64,000 nucleotides of DNA from Mesonia mobilis DSM 19841 (GCF_000423405.1 NZ_AUHX01000012.1:40554-104553), one strand, 5' to 3'; counted from the first letter of the stretch, positions 37,468 to 45,852 are shown. Program-made: numbers and translations. Notes: generated from the sequence alone by a model not told the origin.

Positions 37468-38372
37468 ATCTTTTGATGTCTTTTATGTAGGTATGCCAAT
37501 GGATCGTGGGATAAAAAACACGCTCTGGAAATATCTTTACCTGATTGGTCAACCTCTATGTTATATGTTTGTTTTATGTAATTGGCCACCGCAATAAAAT
37601 ATTCGTTGTGTGACACTTTAGATACATCGATTCTAATTATCCATTTTAAGCCTTCTCCTGAAGGTGATGTAAACAACAACTCGGTTTCGAAATATTCATC
37701 GTTTAATAATTGTTGCTTTAGTTCTTCAAGATTCTCTAAATGGTCAAAATCGATTGTTAATAATGATGAATGCTCAATTAAGCTATCATCGTTTCGTTTA
37801 GAGAACACACCTGAAAATGTAACATAATCAAAATGATTTGCTTTAAATTTTCGTGCTTCTTTTGGGTCTTTAATCGCTCTAAATTGCTCTGTGATACTTT
37901 TATACTTATCGCTTGTAATACGCTCAAATATTTGATATAACCTTACTTTTTCGGTTGGAAAAACATTTCTAATTGGTGCTTTATAAAAACTGCTGTAAGC
38001 ATACCAAGTATCATCGGGTTCATCTAACCAGGATAATTCATCTTCTTTTTTTACTTCAAAATTTAGATTCATTACCTCATTAATTTTAAGTAGCAATTCT
38101 TCTTCTTCGATAAGTTTAAAATGATAGGATGCAAAATCGAACACGTCGCCTTTAAAATCGGTTAATTCTGTATCGTAATGCACCGCTTTATTGTCTAAAA
38201 CATTAATTTGTAATGTTGATTTACCTCCGTTAAAAGGATTGCGGGTTATCCCGCAGTCCCTTCCTTTTACGGAAAGGACTGTTGTTTTAGGATAATACTG
38301 CCTTAATACATACGCATAGATATTTAAACCGTAATGCATTTTCTTCAAGATATTTTCTCTACTTATTACCAT
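37464..38372 (-). CDS. BT4734-like (VirE N-terminal) primase
   Basis: A 302-residue protein. The first ~90 residues include a CHC2-like primase feature (RDCGITRNPFNGGKSTLQI). The rest matches the VirE N-terminal/BT4734 domain, an archaeo-eukaryotic primase-type fold: LLTIDFDHLENL near residue 200, SPSGEGLKWIIRID near 237, and SGKDISRACFLSHDP near the end. It overlaps both neighbours (4 and 14 bp) and is part of a four-gene operon starting at 38954. Confidence 0.82.
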   Translation of the reverse strand: MVISRENILKKMHYGLNIYAYVLRQYYPKTTVLSVKGRDCGITRNPFNGGKSTLQINVLDNKAVHYDTELTDFKGDVFDFASYHFKLIEEEELLLKINEVMNLNFEVKKEDELSWLDEPDDTWYAYSSFYKAPIRNVFPTEKVRLYQIFERITSDKYKSITEQFRAIKDPKEARKFKANHFDYVTFSGVFSKRNDDSLIEHSSLLTIDFDHLENLEELKQQLLNDEYFETELLFTSPSGEGLKWIIRIDVSKVSHNEYFIAVANYIKQTYNIEVDQSGKDISRACFLSHDPLAYLHKRHQKI

Positions 38373-38655
38373 CGCATTTAAAATTTGGGTTGTAATAATT
38401 GCTCTGTAATAATTCCTCTATATCTGATACCTTGTAATAAAATTTACCTTGTATCTTGCTATATGGAAGCGTACCATTTGAACGGAACGTTTGTAGTGTG
38501 CGTTGGCTAATATGTAGCGTTTGCATTACGTCCTGATTGTCAATCCACGTATCTTTTAAGCGTTCTGCTCTCGTAGCTCTTATTAATTCGATACGTGCTT
38601 TTAAATCCTTAATCTCTTGTGAGAGTGCCAAGAGTAAATCGATTATTTCAGTCAT
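38359..38655 (-). CDS. Helix-turn-helix protein (excisionase-like, copy 1)
   Basis: A 98-residue protein with a coiled N-terminal helix (LLLALSQEIKDLKARIELI) and an HTH_17-type winged helix (IDNQDVMQTLHISQRTLQTF, LPYSKIQGKFYYKVSDIEEL). Typical of pairs of small DNA-binding proteins ahead of the primase in Bacteroidota elements. It overlaps the primase gene by 14 bp and the next HTH gene by 4 bp. Confidence 0.8.
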   Translation of the reverse strand: MTEIIDLLLALSQEIKDLKARIELIRATRAERLKDTWIDNQDVMQTLHISQRTLQTFRSNGTLPYSKIQGKFYYKVSDIEELLQSNYYNPNFKCDGNK

Positions 38656-38954
38656 AACTTTACCTTTCCTTTTTTGATTAGGTAATCAGCAGCTTGCTGT
38701 TCGATTTCATCTTGGGAATCCATACGGTTACGTAGTAACCATTGGTCTAACTCCTGACGTTGGAAATAGATTTTTTTTCCATTCGGTTTATAATGTGGAA
38801 TGGCTCCCGTACTTGTAAGTTTATACAAGTGCGATTGTGATAGTTCTAAATACTTGCAAGTTTCATTGAAGTTCAATACTTGCTTTTGCAACGTTTGTTG
38901 TTCTATTAACAACTTTTCGATGCTTTCTAAACGTTCTATAATTTTAACGTCCAT
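38652..38954 (-). CDS. Helix-turn-helix protein (excisionase-like, copy 2)
   Basis: A 100-residue protein similar to the one downstream: N-terminal coil (ERLESIEKLLIEQQTLQKQ) and an HTH_17 motif (FNETCKYLELSQSHLYKLTS, IPHYKPNGKKIYFQRQELDQ). It is the first gene of the primase operon. A 15-bp palindrome lies ~46 bp upstream. Confidence 0.8.
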   Translation of the reverse strand: MDVKIIERLESIEKLLIEQQTLQKQVLNFNETCKYLELSQSHLYKLTSTGAIPHYKPNGKKIYFQRQELDQWLLRNRMDSQDEIEQQAADYLIKKGKVKL

Positions 38955-39164
38955 CTTTTTATAATTTTAATTTAAAAATGGACTTCTGCGCAAAAGTCAT
39001 CCTTGATTGTCAAGGACATAGCAAATATGGAAAAAGGTGTTTGGTATAATAGAAAAGAGAAAAAATGGTATTATTAAACCATTGTAAAACAATAAGTTAT
39101 ATTGTTTTTGGTATTATCTATTTGGTATTTAGTAGAGAAAATACCACTTTATAAAAATGAAGAT
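38955..39164. other. Promoter region of the primase operon
   Basis: 210 bp. It contains the palindrome CCTTGA-TTG-TCAAGG (39001-39015) and the hairpin TGGTATTT-AGTAGAGA-AAATACCA (39123-39146), the latter near the stop of the next gene and perhaps its terminator. Confidence 0.5.
39001..39015. promoter_or_regulatory. Candidate operator of the primase operon
   Basis: CCTTGA-TTG-TCAAGG is a perfect palindrome with 6-bp arms, ~46 bp upstream of the HTH gene. It is similar in core (TTGA/TCAA) to the palindrome in front of the XRE gene, so one regulator might bind both. Confidence 0.4.
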
Positions 39165-40169
39165 TTATTTGATTTGGTCAAGCCAAAAATTAGCATCAAC
39201 TAATTTTTGATAGGCTCTTTTTTCAGTACCTAAAAATCTACGGTATTCTTTATTAGCATCACTACCTGGACCATAACGATAAGCAAAGAATTTATAAATA
39301 TGTTTAGGCACTATTTTCTTGGGTGGTTTATTATCAAAAAACAACCTTTCAGTAAAGTATTTAGTTTCTGTGAGCTTTACCATAAAAGCTGCAAGTAAGA
39401 TTTTATTACCTCTATCCTTTATGAAGTTATATTCATCATCTATAATGCCTTTTTCATTTAACAGCTCCTCTAATTTTGCAAATTCTCTTTGTTTAATCTT
39501 ATTAATAAGTTCGTTATAGGATAAGACATCATTGTTTTCCTCTCTAAAATCACCTTGTATAGCGTTGAAAATTGAACTTTGTTTTACTTTTTTCCTGACC
39601 GTTTTTATTTCTGCACCGGAATAGGATTTTACAATTAACTCTTGAGGTGGTTCTTCATTAAAAAATACTTCGTGTAGTTCTTCGATAGTATAAATTTCTG
39701 TATCACTTAAATCTGAAAATCGGTCTTGAAGTTCCATAAAAAGCATCATCGCAGTAGCTTTTAAAAATGAAATGATATAGGCTTCATCTGATTTGTCATT
39801 ATTAATAGGCTTTAAATACAAACTTTCATCAAGATCATTTTCAGAAATGTAATTGCTAATCTGGGTTAAATAATTTGTAATTCGGTTAAATTCTTTGTCA
39901 TAGAGAAAAGACAAATGACCAGGTGTTGAATTTGCTTCAAGGGTGTCATTAATAGCATTAAACTTTTTGATATAATCATTTTCAATTAGTTTAAAGTAAT
40001 ATTTACGCTTGTTTGAATATGCTTTTTTAAAGTCGATTTCATAATTAGGCGTTGTATTGAGGTATTGCTTTTTAAAGCCTTTTAAAAGCTCTTTAAATTG
40101 GTTTTCGGTTCTTTTATCATCAGTAACCTTTTCCACATACAGTAAGTCGATAAATAGGTCTTTAGCCAT
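39165..40169 (-). CDS. Island protein of unknown function beside the integrase
   Basis: A 334-residue, highly charged, mostly helical protein with no signal peptide or membrane segment. The C-terminal part (TERLFFDNKPPKKIVPKHIYKF then AYRYGPGSDANKEYRRFLG) recalls the DUF6617-type proteins found with Bacteroidota integrases, from memory and with low certainty. Its start codon overlaps the integrase stop (TAATG), so the two are translationally coupled. It might assist recombination or regulate it. Confidence 0.5.
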   Translation of the reverse strand: MAKDLFIDLLYVEKVTDDKRTENQFKELLKGFKKQYLNTTPNYEIDFKKAYSNKRKYYFKLIENDYIKKFNAINDTLEANSTPGHLSFLYDKEFNRITNYLTQISNYISENDLDESLYLKPINNDKSDEAYIISFLKATAMMLFMELQDRFSDLSDTEIYTIEELHEVFFNEEPPQELIVKSYSGAEIKTVRKKVKQSSIFNAIQGDFREENNDVLSYNELINKIKQREFAKLEELLNEKGIIDDEYNFIKDRGNKILLAAFMVKLTETKYFTERLFFDNKPPKKIVPKHIYKFFAYRYGPGSDANKEYRRFLGTEKRAYQKLVDANFWLDQIK

Positions 40170-41263
40170 TATAAATCCAATTTAATTTTATTAGCAGCTT
40201 CTTTCTTTTTATCATCAATAACTTTTGCATAAATCTGCGTAGTTCTCAATTCCTTATGACCTAATAACTTGGAAACAGTATAAATATCTGTTCCTAAAGT
40301 TAATTGTAAAGTTGCATAGGTATGTCGAGCACAATGGAACGTGATATTTTTTGTTATTCCTGCATTAAGCATCCATTGTTGTAACTTTAAATTTGACCAA
40401 GCACTATAATGTAAACCTTGAAAAACTTTTTCTTCGGGTTTACCTTTATCTCCTAATAATTCTGCTGCTTGGTCTGAAATAGGTAAAGTTTCAACCCCTT
40501 TTGTTTTCTTTTGTCTGAAACGAATATAATATCCCATTTCTTTAGAATGTTGAATTTCTGACCAAATCAGTTTTTCAATATCTGACCAACGTAACCCAGT
40601 AAGCGCAGAAAATATAAAAGCACTTTTTAAAAGTGGTAACTCGCATTCTGTATTGACTACTTTTTGTAATTCATCAAGAGTTAAAAATTCTCGTTGAGGT
40701 TCACCTTGTTTAAAATACTCAACACCATTTGCTGGGTTTATTCTTAAAATACCATCCTTAACAGCTTGTTTTAATGCAGCGTTGAATTTTCCGTAATAGG
40801 AATATTTAGAGTTTTGAGATAATTTTTTACCTGCTCTTGCCATTGCATCCTTATCTAAATACTCTTTAAAGCGTTCTACGAAATCCTTATCAATATCTTG
40901 AAAACTTACGTCTGTTGGACAAAAAGTTTTTAGATGTTTTAGCATACTGTTCCAATTACCATAGTTACCAGAGCTTGTATTCTTTTTCTCTGCTAATGCT
41001 GTTACATAAGTAATAAAACTCCCTTTTAATTTCTCAATATCTTGGAAACCATAAATACCGTTTTGAATTTCAATCTGTCTTTGAGCGCAAATAGTTTCCG
41101 CTAATTGTTTGGTTTTCTTGTTAACCTCTCTTTCGGTTTTAGTTTTAGGGTTAGGTGTAAGGTATAGACGCAAATACTCGGTTTTACGTTTACCTTTATG
41201 ATAGTAATCTAAATACAAACTTATTTTGTCATTCTTCTTGCGTTGTCTTAATGTTACTTTCAT
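40169..41263 (-). CDS. int: Tyrosine integrase of the island
   Basis: A 364-residue site-specific recombinase of the Bacteroidota phage-integrase type. An N-terminal arm-binding domain and SAM-like core-binding domain (residues ~80-170) precede the catalytic domain. Catalytic residues are the Arg in TGLRWSD (~residue 220), the Lys in RQKKTKG, H310 and R313 (HCAR), H336 (GHKE) and the nucleophile Y345. It should act on the 15-bp repeat at the mnmE 3' end. It lies 580 bp inside the right att site and is followed by the 334-residue gene. Confidence 0.93.
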   Translation of the reverse strand: MKVTLRQRKKNDKISLYLDYYHKGKRKTEYLRLYLTPNPKTKTEREVNKKTKQLAETICAQRQIEIQNGIYGFQDIEKLKGSFITYVTALAEKKNTSSGNYGNWNSMLKHLKTFCPTDVSFQDIDKDFVERFKEYLDKDAMARAGKKLSQNSKYSYYGKFNAALKQAVKDGILRINPANGVEYFKQGEPQREFLTLDELQKVVNTECELPLLKSAFIFSALTGLRWSDIEKLIWSEIQHSKEMGYYIRFRQKKTKGVETLPISDQAAELLGDKGKPEEKVFQGLHYSAWSNLKLQQWMLNAGITKNITFHCARHTYATLQLTLGTDIYTVSKLLGHKELRTTQIYAKVIDDKKKEAANKIKLDL

Positions 41264-41269
41264 AGGATG

Positions 41270-41635
41270 CTAATTAAAAAGGTTTTCTATTTGCCATCTG
41301 GCTACAATACGTTTTCTTCCGAAAGGGACAGCTTTTAAACGTCCTTGTTGAATCATTCTTTGAATGGTCCATCTACTAACACCAATTAATAGAGAAGCCT
41401 CTGTAACGCTTAAAAAATCTTTATTGTTTACAGCATTAGGATTCTGAACCTCAACAACTTCATTCTTTTGCTTCATATCAGCATTAAGAGTTGCTTGGAT
41501 TTTTTCTTTACGCTTTCTGGCCTTATAGGCTTTTTTAGCGCAAGGGTTACCACAATATTGAGTTACTGTTGTTCGTGCTGTAAACGCATTACCGCAATGT
41601 TTACAAGTTTTTGGGATGTATAAATTACTGCTCAT
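41270..41635 (-). CDS. Zinc-finger/HTH protein ahead of the integrase
   Basis: A 121-residue protein; ATG at 41635 (MSSNLYIPK) is chosen over the longer frame to 41776, whose added part is not protein-like. An N-terminal Cys4-type finger (CKHC then YCGNPC) precedes a basic helix and an HTH_17 motif (LSVTEASLLIGVSRWTIQRM, AVPFGRKRIVARWQIENL). Such proteins directly upstream of integrases in Bacteroidota are taken as excision/directionality factors. 6 bp separate it from the integrase. Confidence 0.8.
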   Translation of the reverse strand: MSSNLYIPKTCKHCGNAFTARTTVTQYCGNPCAKKAYKARKRKEKIQATLNADMKQKNEVVEVQNPNAVNNKDFLSVTEASLLIGVSRWTIQRMIQQGRLKAVPFGRKRIVARWQIENLFN

Positions 41636-41717
41636 AAATGGTGCTTTATGTAGCGTTATGGTGCAACGTGGGGCAATATGGTGCATCATTTCGCCATTAT
41701 TTTTGCCAACAGATTCG

Positions 41718-41791
41718 GGCAACAAATCCGTATAATGGGCAACATATATGAAACAAATATAGTTAAAAAAGGGCAATTAGGCAACAAAAAA
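41718..41791. repeat. GGGCAAC-type repeats at the right island end
   Basis: Copies: GGGCAACAAAT (41718-41728), GGGCAACATAT (41738-41748) and GGGCAATTAGGCAAC (41771-41785). The left end has GGGCAACAAAT (9742-9752) and GGGCAA (9788-9793) in the same direction. They fit arm-type binding sites for the integrase. Confidence 0.5.
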
Positions 41792-41842
41792 GAATATGTA
41801 AACCACTGAAAAACAAGTAAGAACTAATAAAAAGAAGCTTAA

Positions 41843-41857
41843 TTACTTCCCGATACA
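41843..41857. repeat. Right attachment-site repeat
   Basis: TTACTTCCCGATACA, in the minus-strand reading the codons for Cys-Ile-Gly-Lys-stop of MnmE. Identical to 9687-9701. Confidence 0.85.
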
Positions 41858-43240
41858 GAAATTTGCAAAGATGTTCCCTAAGAGATCGTCGGTGGTAATC
41901 TGACCGGTAATTTCACCAAAATGATATAAAGCTTGACGAATATCGATGGCTAATAAATCGCCGGTTAAGCCCATATTCAAACCTTCTTGCACTTTATTAA
42001 TTTCTTCTTGAGCTTTTAATAAAGCGTCATAATGACGAGAATTAGTTACGATTGCATCATTACTTTTTAGCGCGCCGGTATTTACAAAACTTAAAATTTT
42101 CTCTTGCAACTCTTCTACTCCGCTATTTTCTTTTGCTGAAATTAAATTTAGCTCAGTGATTTGTTGTTTGAAATTTTGTTGCTCTTCCGTAGAAAGGACA
42201 TCGGTTTTGTTGGCAACAATTATTAAAGGTTTCCCCGGGAAGCGATTTTTAATTTTTTCAACCTCCGTTTTTACTTGCGTTAACGTAAGATTTTCATTTT
42301 TGATCTTATTGGCATCAAAAAGATACATTACTAATTGCGCTTGCTCCATTTTTTGGAAGGTTTTCTTAATTCCTAAACCTTCAATCTCGTCAGTGGTTTC
42401 TCGAATTCCAGCGGTATCGATAAATCGAAAACCTACGCCACCAATAGAAATTTCATCTTCAATGGTATCACGAGTGGTTCCTGCAATATCGCTTACAATA
42501 GCTCTTTCTTCATTTAAAAGTGCATTGAGTAAAGTAGATTTCCCCACGTTTGGTTCTCCTACAATAGCAACCGGAATTCCGTTTTTAAGCACATTACCAA
42601 CGGCAAAAGAATCGATGAGTTTATTTAAAACTTTCTGAATTCTAAACACCAGATCTTGAAATTGTTGACGATCGGCAAATTCTACGTCTTCTTCAGCAAA
42701 ATCGAGCTCCAACTCGATTAACGAAGCAAAATTGAGCAATTCTTCTCGTAATTTTTGAATTTCTGAAGCAAAACCGCCACGCATTTGTTGCATCGCTAAT
42801 TGATGGCTCGCTGCATTATCACTAGAAATAAGATCTGCCACCGCCTCTGCCTGACTTAGATCCATTTTTCCGTTTAAAAATGCACGTAACGTAAATTCTC
42901 CCGGTTGCGCAGATCGGCAACCCTTCCGAAGTAAAACATTAATAATTTCTTGCTGAATAAACGGACTCCCGTGGCAAGAAATTTCAACCGTATTTTCTCC
43001 CGTATACGATCGTGTACCTTTAAAAACAGATACCAGACTTTCGTCGATAATACGTTCACCATCTACAATATTTCCCAACTGTAAGGTATGAGAAGCTTGG
43101 TCTTCTAAACTCACCTTATTTTTTGCTTTAAAAATAGGACTTGTCATGCTAATAGCATCGGGACCGGAAACTCTAATAATAGCAATAGCACCACTTCCCG
43201 GCGCTGTAGCTAAAGCAACAATCGTATCGTTTAAAATCAT
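41843..43240 (-). CDS. mnmE: tRNA modification GTPase MnmE
   Basis: A 465-residue GTPase that, with MnmG, modifies the wobble uridine of certain tRNAs. The N-terminal domain (APGSGAIAIIRVSGPDA), a helical domain, and an inserted G domain (GEPNVGKSTLLNALLN, DTAG, NKTD) are all present. The C-terminal FCIGK carries the active-site Cys. The last 15 bases are also the island's attachment site, so the island restores the full protein on insertion. Full length and intact. Confidence 0.96.
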   Translation of the reverse strand: MILNDTIVALATAPGSGAIAIIRVSGPDAISMTSPIFKAKNKVSLEDQASHTLQLGNIVDGERIIDESLVSVFKGTRSYTGENTVEISCHGSPFIQQEIINVLLRKGCRSAQPGEFTLRAFLNGKMDLSQAEAVADLISSDNAASHQLAMQQMRGGFASEIQKLREELLNFASLIELELDFAEEDVEFADRQQFQDLVFRIQKVLNKLIDSFAVGNVLKNGIPVAIVGEPNVGKSTLLNALLNEERAIVSDIAGTTRDTIEDEISIGGVGFRFIDTAGIRETTDEIEGLGIKKTFQKMEQAQLVMYLFDANKIKNENLTLTQVKTEVEKIKNRFPGKPLIIVANKTDVLSTEEQQNFKQQITELNLISAKENSGVEELQEKILSFVNTGALKSNDAIVTNSRHYDALLKAQEEINKVQEGLNMGLTGDLLAIDIRQALYHFGEITGQITTDDLLGNIFANFCIGK

Positions 43241-43333
43241 AGCGCAAAGGTAATAAAGTTCTTAGGCATTAAATAATTTAAACCGAATTGTAACAAATTT
43301 ATAAAGGCTGCGTCCTATAAATAAACGAAAATA

Positions 43334-43687
43334 ATGGAAGTAATAACAGAAAAAAGAGAAGATAGACAAATGCTAATGGTAATGCATTTGAGTCAGCTAT
43401 TAAATTTTATAACTGGTTTTGGAGGTATTATTGTACCACTTATTTTATGGCAGGTTAAAAAGGATGAGATTAGAGATATTGATCATCATGCAAAGCAAAT
43501 AATTAACTTCCAGATAAGTTATTATATCTATTTTGCTGTTGCAGCATTACTGTGTATTATTTTTGTAGGAGTACTTATCTTACCCATTTTAGGTTTAATA
43601 GCATTAATATTCCCAATTCTAAATGGTGTAAAAGCAAATAACGGCGAGCCGATCAACTACCCGCTCACCATTCAGTTTTTAAAATAA
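43334..43687 (+). CDS. DUF4870 membrane protein
   Basis: A 117-residue membrane protein of the DUF4870 family (Tic20-like topology). The first helix follows LSQLLNF; IDHHAKQIINFQISY is a family mark; two more helices come at ~60-100. The function is not known. It converges on msrA, with adjacent stop codons (43687/43688). Confidence 0.85.
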   Translation: MEVITEKREDRQMLMVMHLSQLLNFITGFGGIIVPLILWQVKKDEIRDIDHHAKQIINFQISYYIYFAVAALLCIIFVGVLILPILGLIALIFPILNGVKANNGEPINYPLTIQFLK

Positions 43688-44353
43688 TTATTGATATTTT
43701 TCTTTTAATAATTCTGAAGGAAAATTTCTTCGGAATTTATTAAACCTTGGAATAGAAACATTCTGGACATATGGATTTTCAGGATGTTTCTTTTTATAAT
43801 CTTGATGATAATCTTCTGCAACCCAAAATTTTTGAAATGGCATAACTTCTGCTGCAATCGGCTTATCGTAAGACTTACTTAAGGCTGCAATTTTATCTTC
43901 AATGATTCTTTTTTGTGCAACATTTTGATAAAAAATGATCGAACGGTATTCTCTACCGATATCGGGTCCTTGACCGTTTTGTTGCGTCAGGTTTTGAGAA
44001 GCAAAATAAACATCGACTAGAGTTTTAAAATCTACCACTTCGGAATCGTAGATAATCTCTACTGCTTCTGCATGGTCGGTTTTACCGTAATTCTGATAAG
44101 TTGGATTTTTACCTGTCCCACCGGAGTAACCAGAAATAGATTCTTTTACTCCTTTTACACTTTCGTAAACAGCTTCAACACACCAAAAACAACCACTAGC
44201 AAAATAGGCTTTTTTTAAACCTTCTTGAGTTGCATTCACTTCAACCGGTTCCGCATTTGCCAATTCTTTTTGTGCTTTTGTTTTTTCATTTTTTACATTA
44301 CCACAACTTACCAAGACGGCAAATGCGATAAAATATAAGTATTTCAATTTCAT
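43688..44353 (-). CDS. msrA: Peptide methionine-S-sulfoxide reductase A
   Basis: A 221-residue repair enzyme that reduces Met-S-sulfoxide in proteins. The catalytic GCFWC (~residue 54), SGYSGG and HAEAVEI motifs are present. A lipoprotein signal (lipobox VSCG at ~residue 17) puts it in the cell envelope, outside the cytoplasm. It starts 1 bp after the upstream lipoprotein gene, so they share a transcript. Confidence 0.95.
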   Translation of the reverse strand: MKLKYLYFIAFAVLVSCGNVKNEKTKAQKELANAEPVEVNATQEGLKKAYFASGCFWCVEAVYESVKGVKESISGYSGGTGKNPTYQNYGKTDHAEAVEIIYDSEVVDFKTLVDVYFASQNLTQQNGQGPDIGREYRSIIFYQNVAQKRIIEDKIAALSKSYDKPIAAEVMPFQKFWVAEDYHQDYKKKHPENPYVQNVSIPRFNKFRRNFPSELLKEKYQ

Positions 44354-44354
44354 C

Positions 44355-44939
44355 TTATTTTCGTCTATAATTTCCTTCTAGATTTTTCTTTCCTAAAACT
44401 GCATAATCCATTGCGATCTCGCCGTTTTGCATAAAACCTTTCCAATCGAGTTCAAAAGAATTAGGCGCTGTAAAATGCAATGTTGCCAAAGCTTGATCGG
44501 TATCAAAATCTGACCACGGAATATCTTTTTGTCCTTCCATCTTTCCTTGACCACTTACGTAATACATCACTAGATTGGATGCATCGGTTTGCTTAAATTT
44601 TACCTGAATATGAATATTTTCTTTTTGATCTAAACATAATTTACTGACTTGATTCATTTGAATGGAAAGACAATTACAGTCGCAACTTATACTCTCTTTG
44701 CCATCATCGCTTCGCTGAAATTCTCCTGAAAAATCTTTAGCGGAGATCTTTTTTGTTGTTGAATTTTCTACTGAAGAATCTGATGAATTAGAAGTAGTTT
44801 CCTTTGCAGCGTCTCGTTGCACTTCAGTAGTTTCTGTTGGTGAAGAATTTTCTTCTTCGGAAGTTTTAGATTTACGCTCATCTTGACAAGCAAAACATAG
44901 CGGTAAACACAGTAATATAGTCAATAACTTTTTCATCAT
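44355..44939 (-). CDS. Lipoprotein of unknown function
   Basis: A 194-residue lipoprotein (lipobox CFAC at ~residue 18). A low-complexity Ser/Thr/Glu linker (~25-65) precedes a compact beta-rich domain with an internal SCDCNCLSIQ segment, a possible metal or disulfide site. No family is recognised. Co-transcribed with msrA, so an envelope-stress role is possible. Starts 44939 and 44936 are both ATG. Confidence 0.6.
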   Translation of the reverse strand: MMKKLLTILLCLPLCFACQDERKSKTSEEENSSPTETTEVQRDAAKETTSNSSDSSVENSTTKKISAKDFSGEFQRSDDGKESISCDCNCLSIQMNQVSKLCLDQKENIHIQVKFKQTDASNLVMYYVSGQGKMEGQKDIPWSDFDTDQALATLHFTAPNSFELDWKGFMQNGEIAMDYAVLGKKNLEGNYRRK

Positions 44940-45004
44940 CTAAAATTTTAAGTAGCCTAAGTTAAAATTTAGACGAGCGATTCTCTCTCAAGTAAATGTT
45001 AAAT

Positions 45005-45036
45005 AAAAAAACCTTCTCGAGGTGAGAAGGTTTTTT
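45005..45036. terminator. Terminator
   Basis: AAAAAACCTTCTC-GAGGT-GAGAAGGTTTTTT: 13-bp stem, T-run on both strands. It ends the minus-strand zinc-ribbon-like gene at 45073. Confidence 0.88.
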
Positions 45037-45072
45037 CTGAAATTCAATAAATGTATTGTAATGACAAAAAGC

Positions 45073-45852
45073 TTACATTTTAGCAAAAAGCTTTTCCATT
45101 TTTTGTCTTTGTTCTTCAGCTAGTTCTTGATCTACTAAAATTCGACCACTATGCTCATCGGTAATAATTTTCTTTCTACCAGCAATTTCCATTTGTACCT
45201 GTGGCGGAATGGTAAAGAAAGAACCTCCAGATGCACCTCTTTCAATCGGCACAACTGCAAGACCGTTTTTCACATTTTCACGAATACGTGTGTAAGCTTT
45301 CACCAATCTTTCTTCGATGTCTTTCTTGTAATCGTCAGACTTTGCAATAAGCGCTTGTTCTTCTTTTTCAGTTTCGCTTAAGATCTCGTTAAGCTCCCCT
45401 TTTTTATGATCTAAATGCGCTTGACGCTCGCTAATACGCTCGTTACTTTGCTCGATCACTTGTTTTTTCTGCTCGATTTGAGCATAAAATTCTTTAATGT
45501 GCTTTTCTGCTAACTCTATTTCTAATTCTTGGAATTCAATTTCTTTAGAGATCGCATTAAACTCACGGTTGTTACGAACATTTTTTTGTTGCTCGTTATA
45601 TTTTTTAATTAAAGCTTTAGATTCTTCAATCTGATTTTTTTTGTCTTTAATATTATGATCTAACTTTTCTAGATCTGCATTTAATTTTTCTAAACGCTTA
45701 TTAAGACCGGCTACCTCATCTTCTAAGTCTTCTACTTCTAAAGGTAATTCACCTCGTACATTTCTAATCTCGTCGATACGAGAGTCGATTAATTGTAAAT
45801 CGAACAATGCTCTTAGCTTTTCTTCAACGGTAACCTCTTTTTTCTTTGCCAT
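45073..45852 (-). CDS. Coiled-coil protein related to C4-type zinc-ribbon proteins
   Basis: A 259-residue protein. Residues ~15-180 form a long coiled coil rich in Glu, Lys and Leu. The C-terminal domain has the shape of the C4 zinc ribbon of the CT398 family (GGSFFTIPPQVQMEI, then HSGRILV), but all four Cys are gone (GASGGS; DEHSGR). So it keeps the fold pattern but cannot bind Zn in the usual way. ATG at 45852 is preferred to a TTG at 45858. It lies immediately after the Nif3-like gene. Confidence 0.82.
   Translation of the reverse strand: MAKKKEVTVEEKLRALFDLQLIDSRIDEIRNVRGELPLEVEDLEDEVAGLNKRLEKLNADLEKLDHNIKDKKNQIEESKALIKKYNEQQKNVRNNREFNAISKEIEFQELEIELAEKHIKEFYAQIEQKKQVIEQSNERISERQAHLDHKKGELNEILSETEKEEQALIAKSDDYKKDIEERLVKAYTRIRENVKNGLAVVPIERGASGGSFFTIPPQVQMEIAGRKKIITDEHSGRILVDQELAEEQRQKMEKLFAKM

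Larger units (their letters stand above)
9687..41857. mobile_element. Integrative metal-resistance island inserted at the 3' end of mnmE
   Basis: The element is bounded by two identical copies of TTACTTCCCGATACA (9687-9701 and 41843-41857). The right copy encodes the last residues of MnmE (CIGK, stop). A tyrosine integrase and a small HTH protein lie at the right end, and an HTH/DUF6266/DUF6943 group at the left end. Cargo is a ~20 kb metal-resistance block and an Argonaute-XRE pair. Base composition changes inside: a sample line at 14521-14580 is 31/60 G+C, one at 33841-33900 is 17/60. No relaxase or conjugation gene is seen, so it may depend on a helper element or have lost that module. Confidence 0.85.

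Noticed and set aside
41636..41776. Extended N-terminus of the HTH protein ahead of the integrase
   Set aside because: The added residues cover the island-end repeats and look noncoding; ATG at 41635 begins the conserved part.
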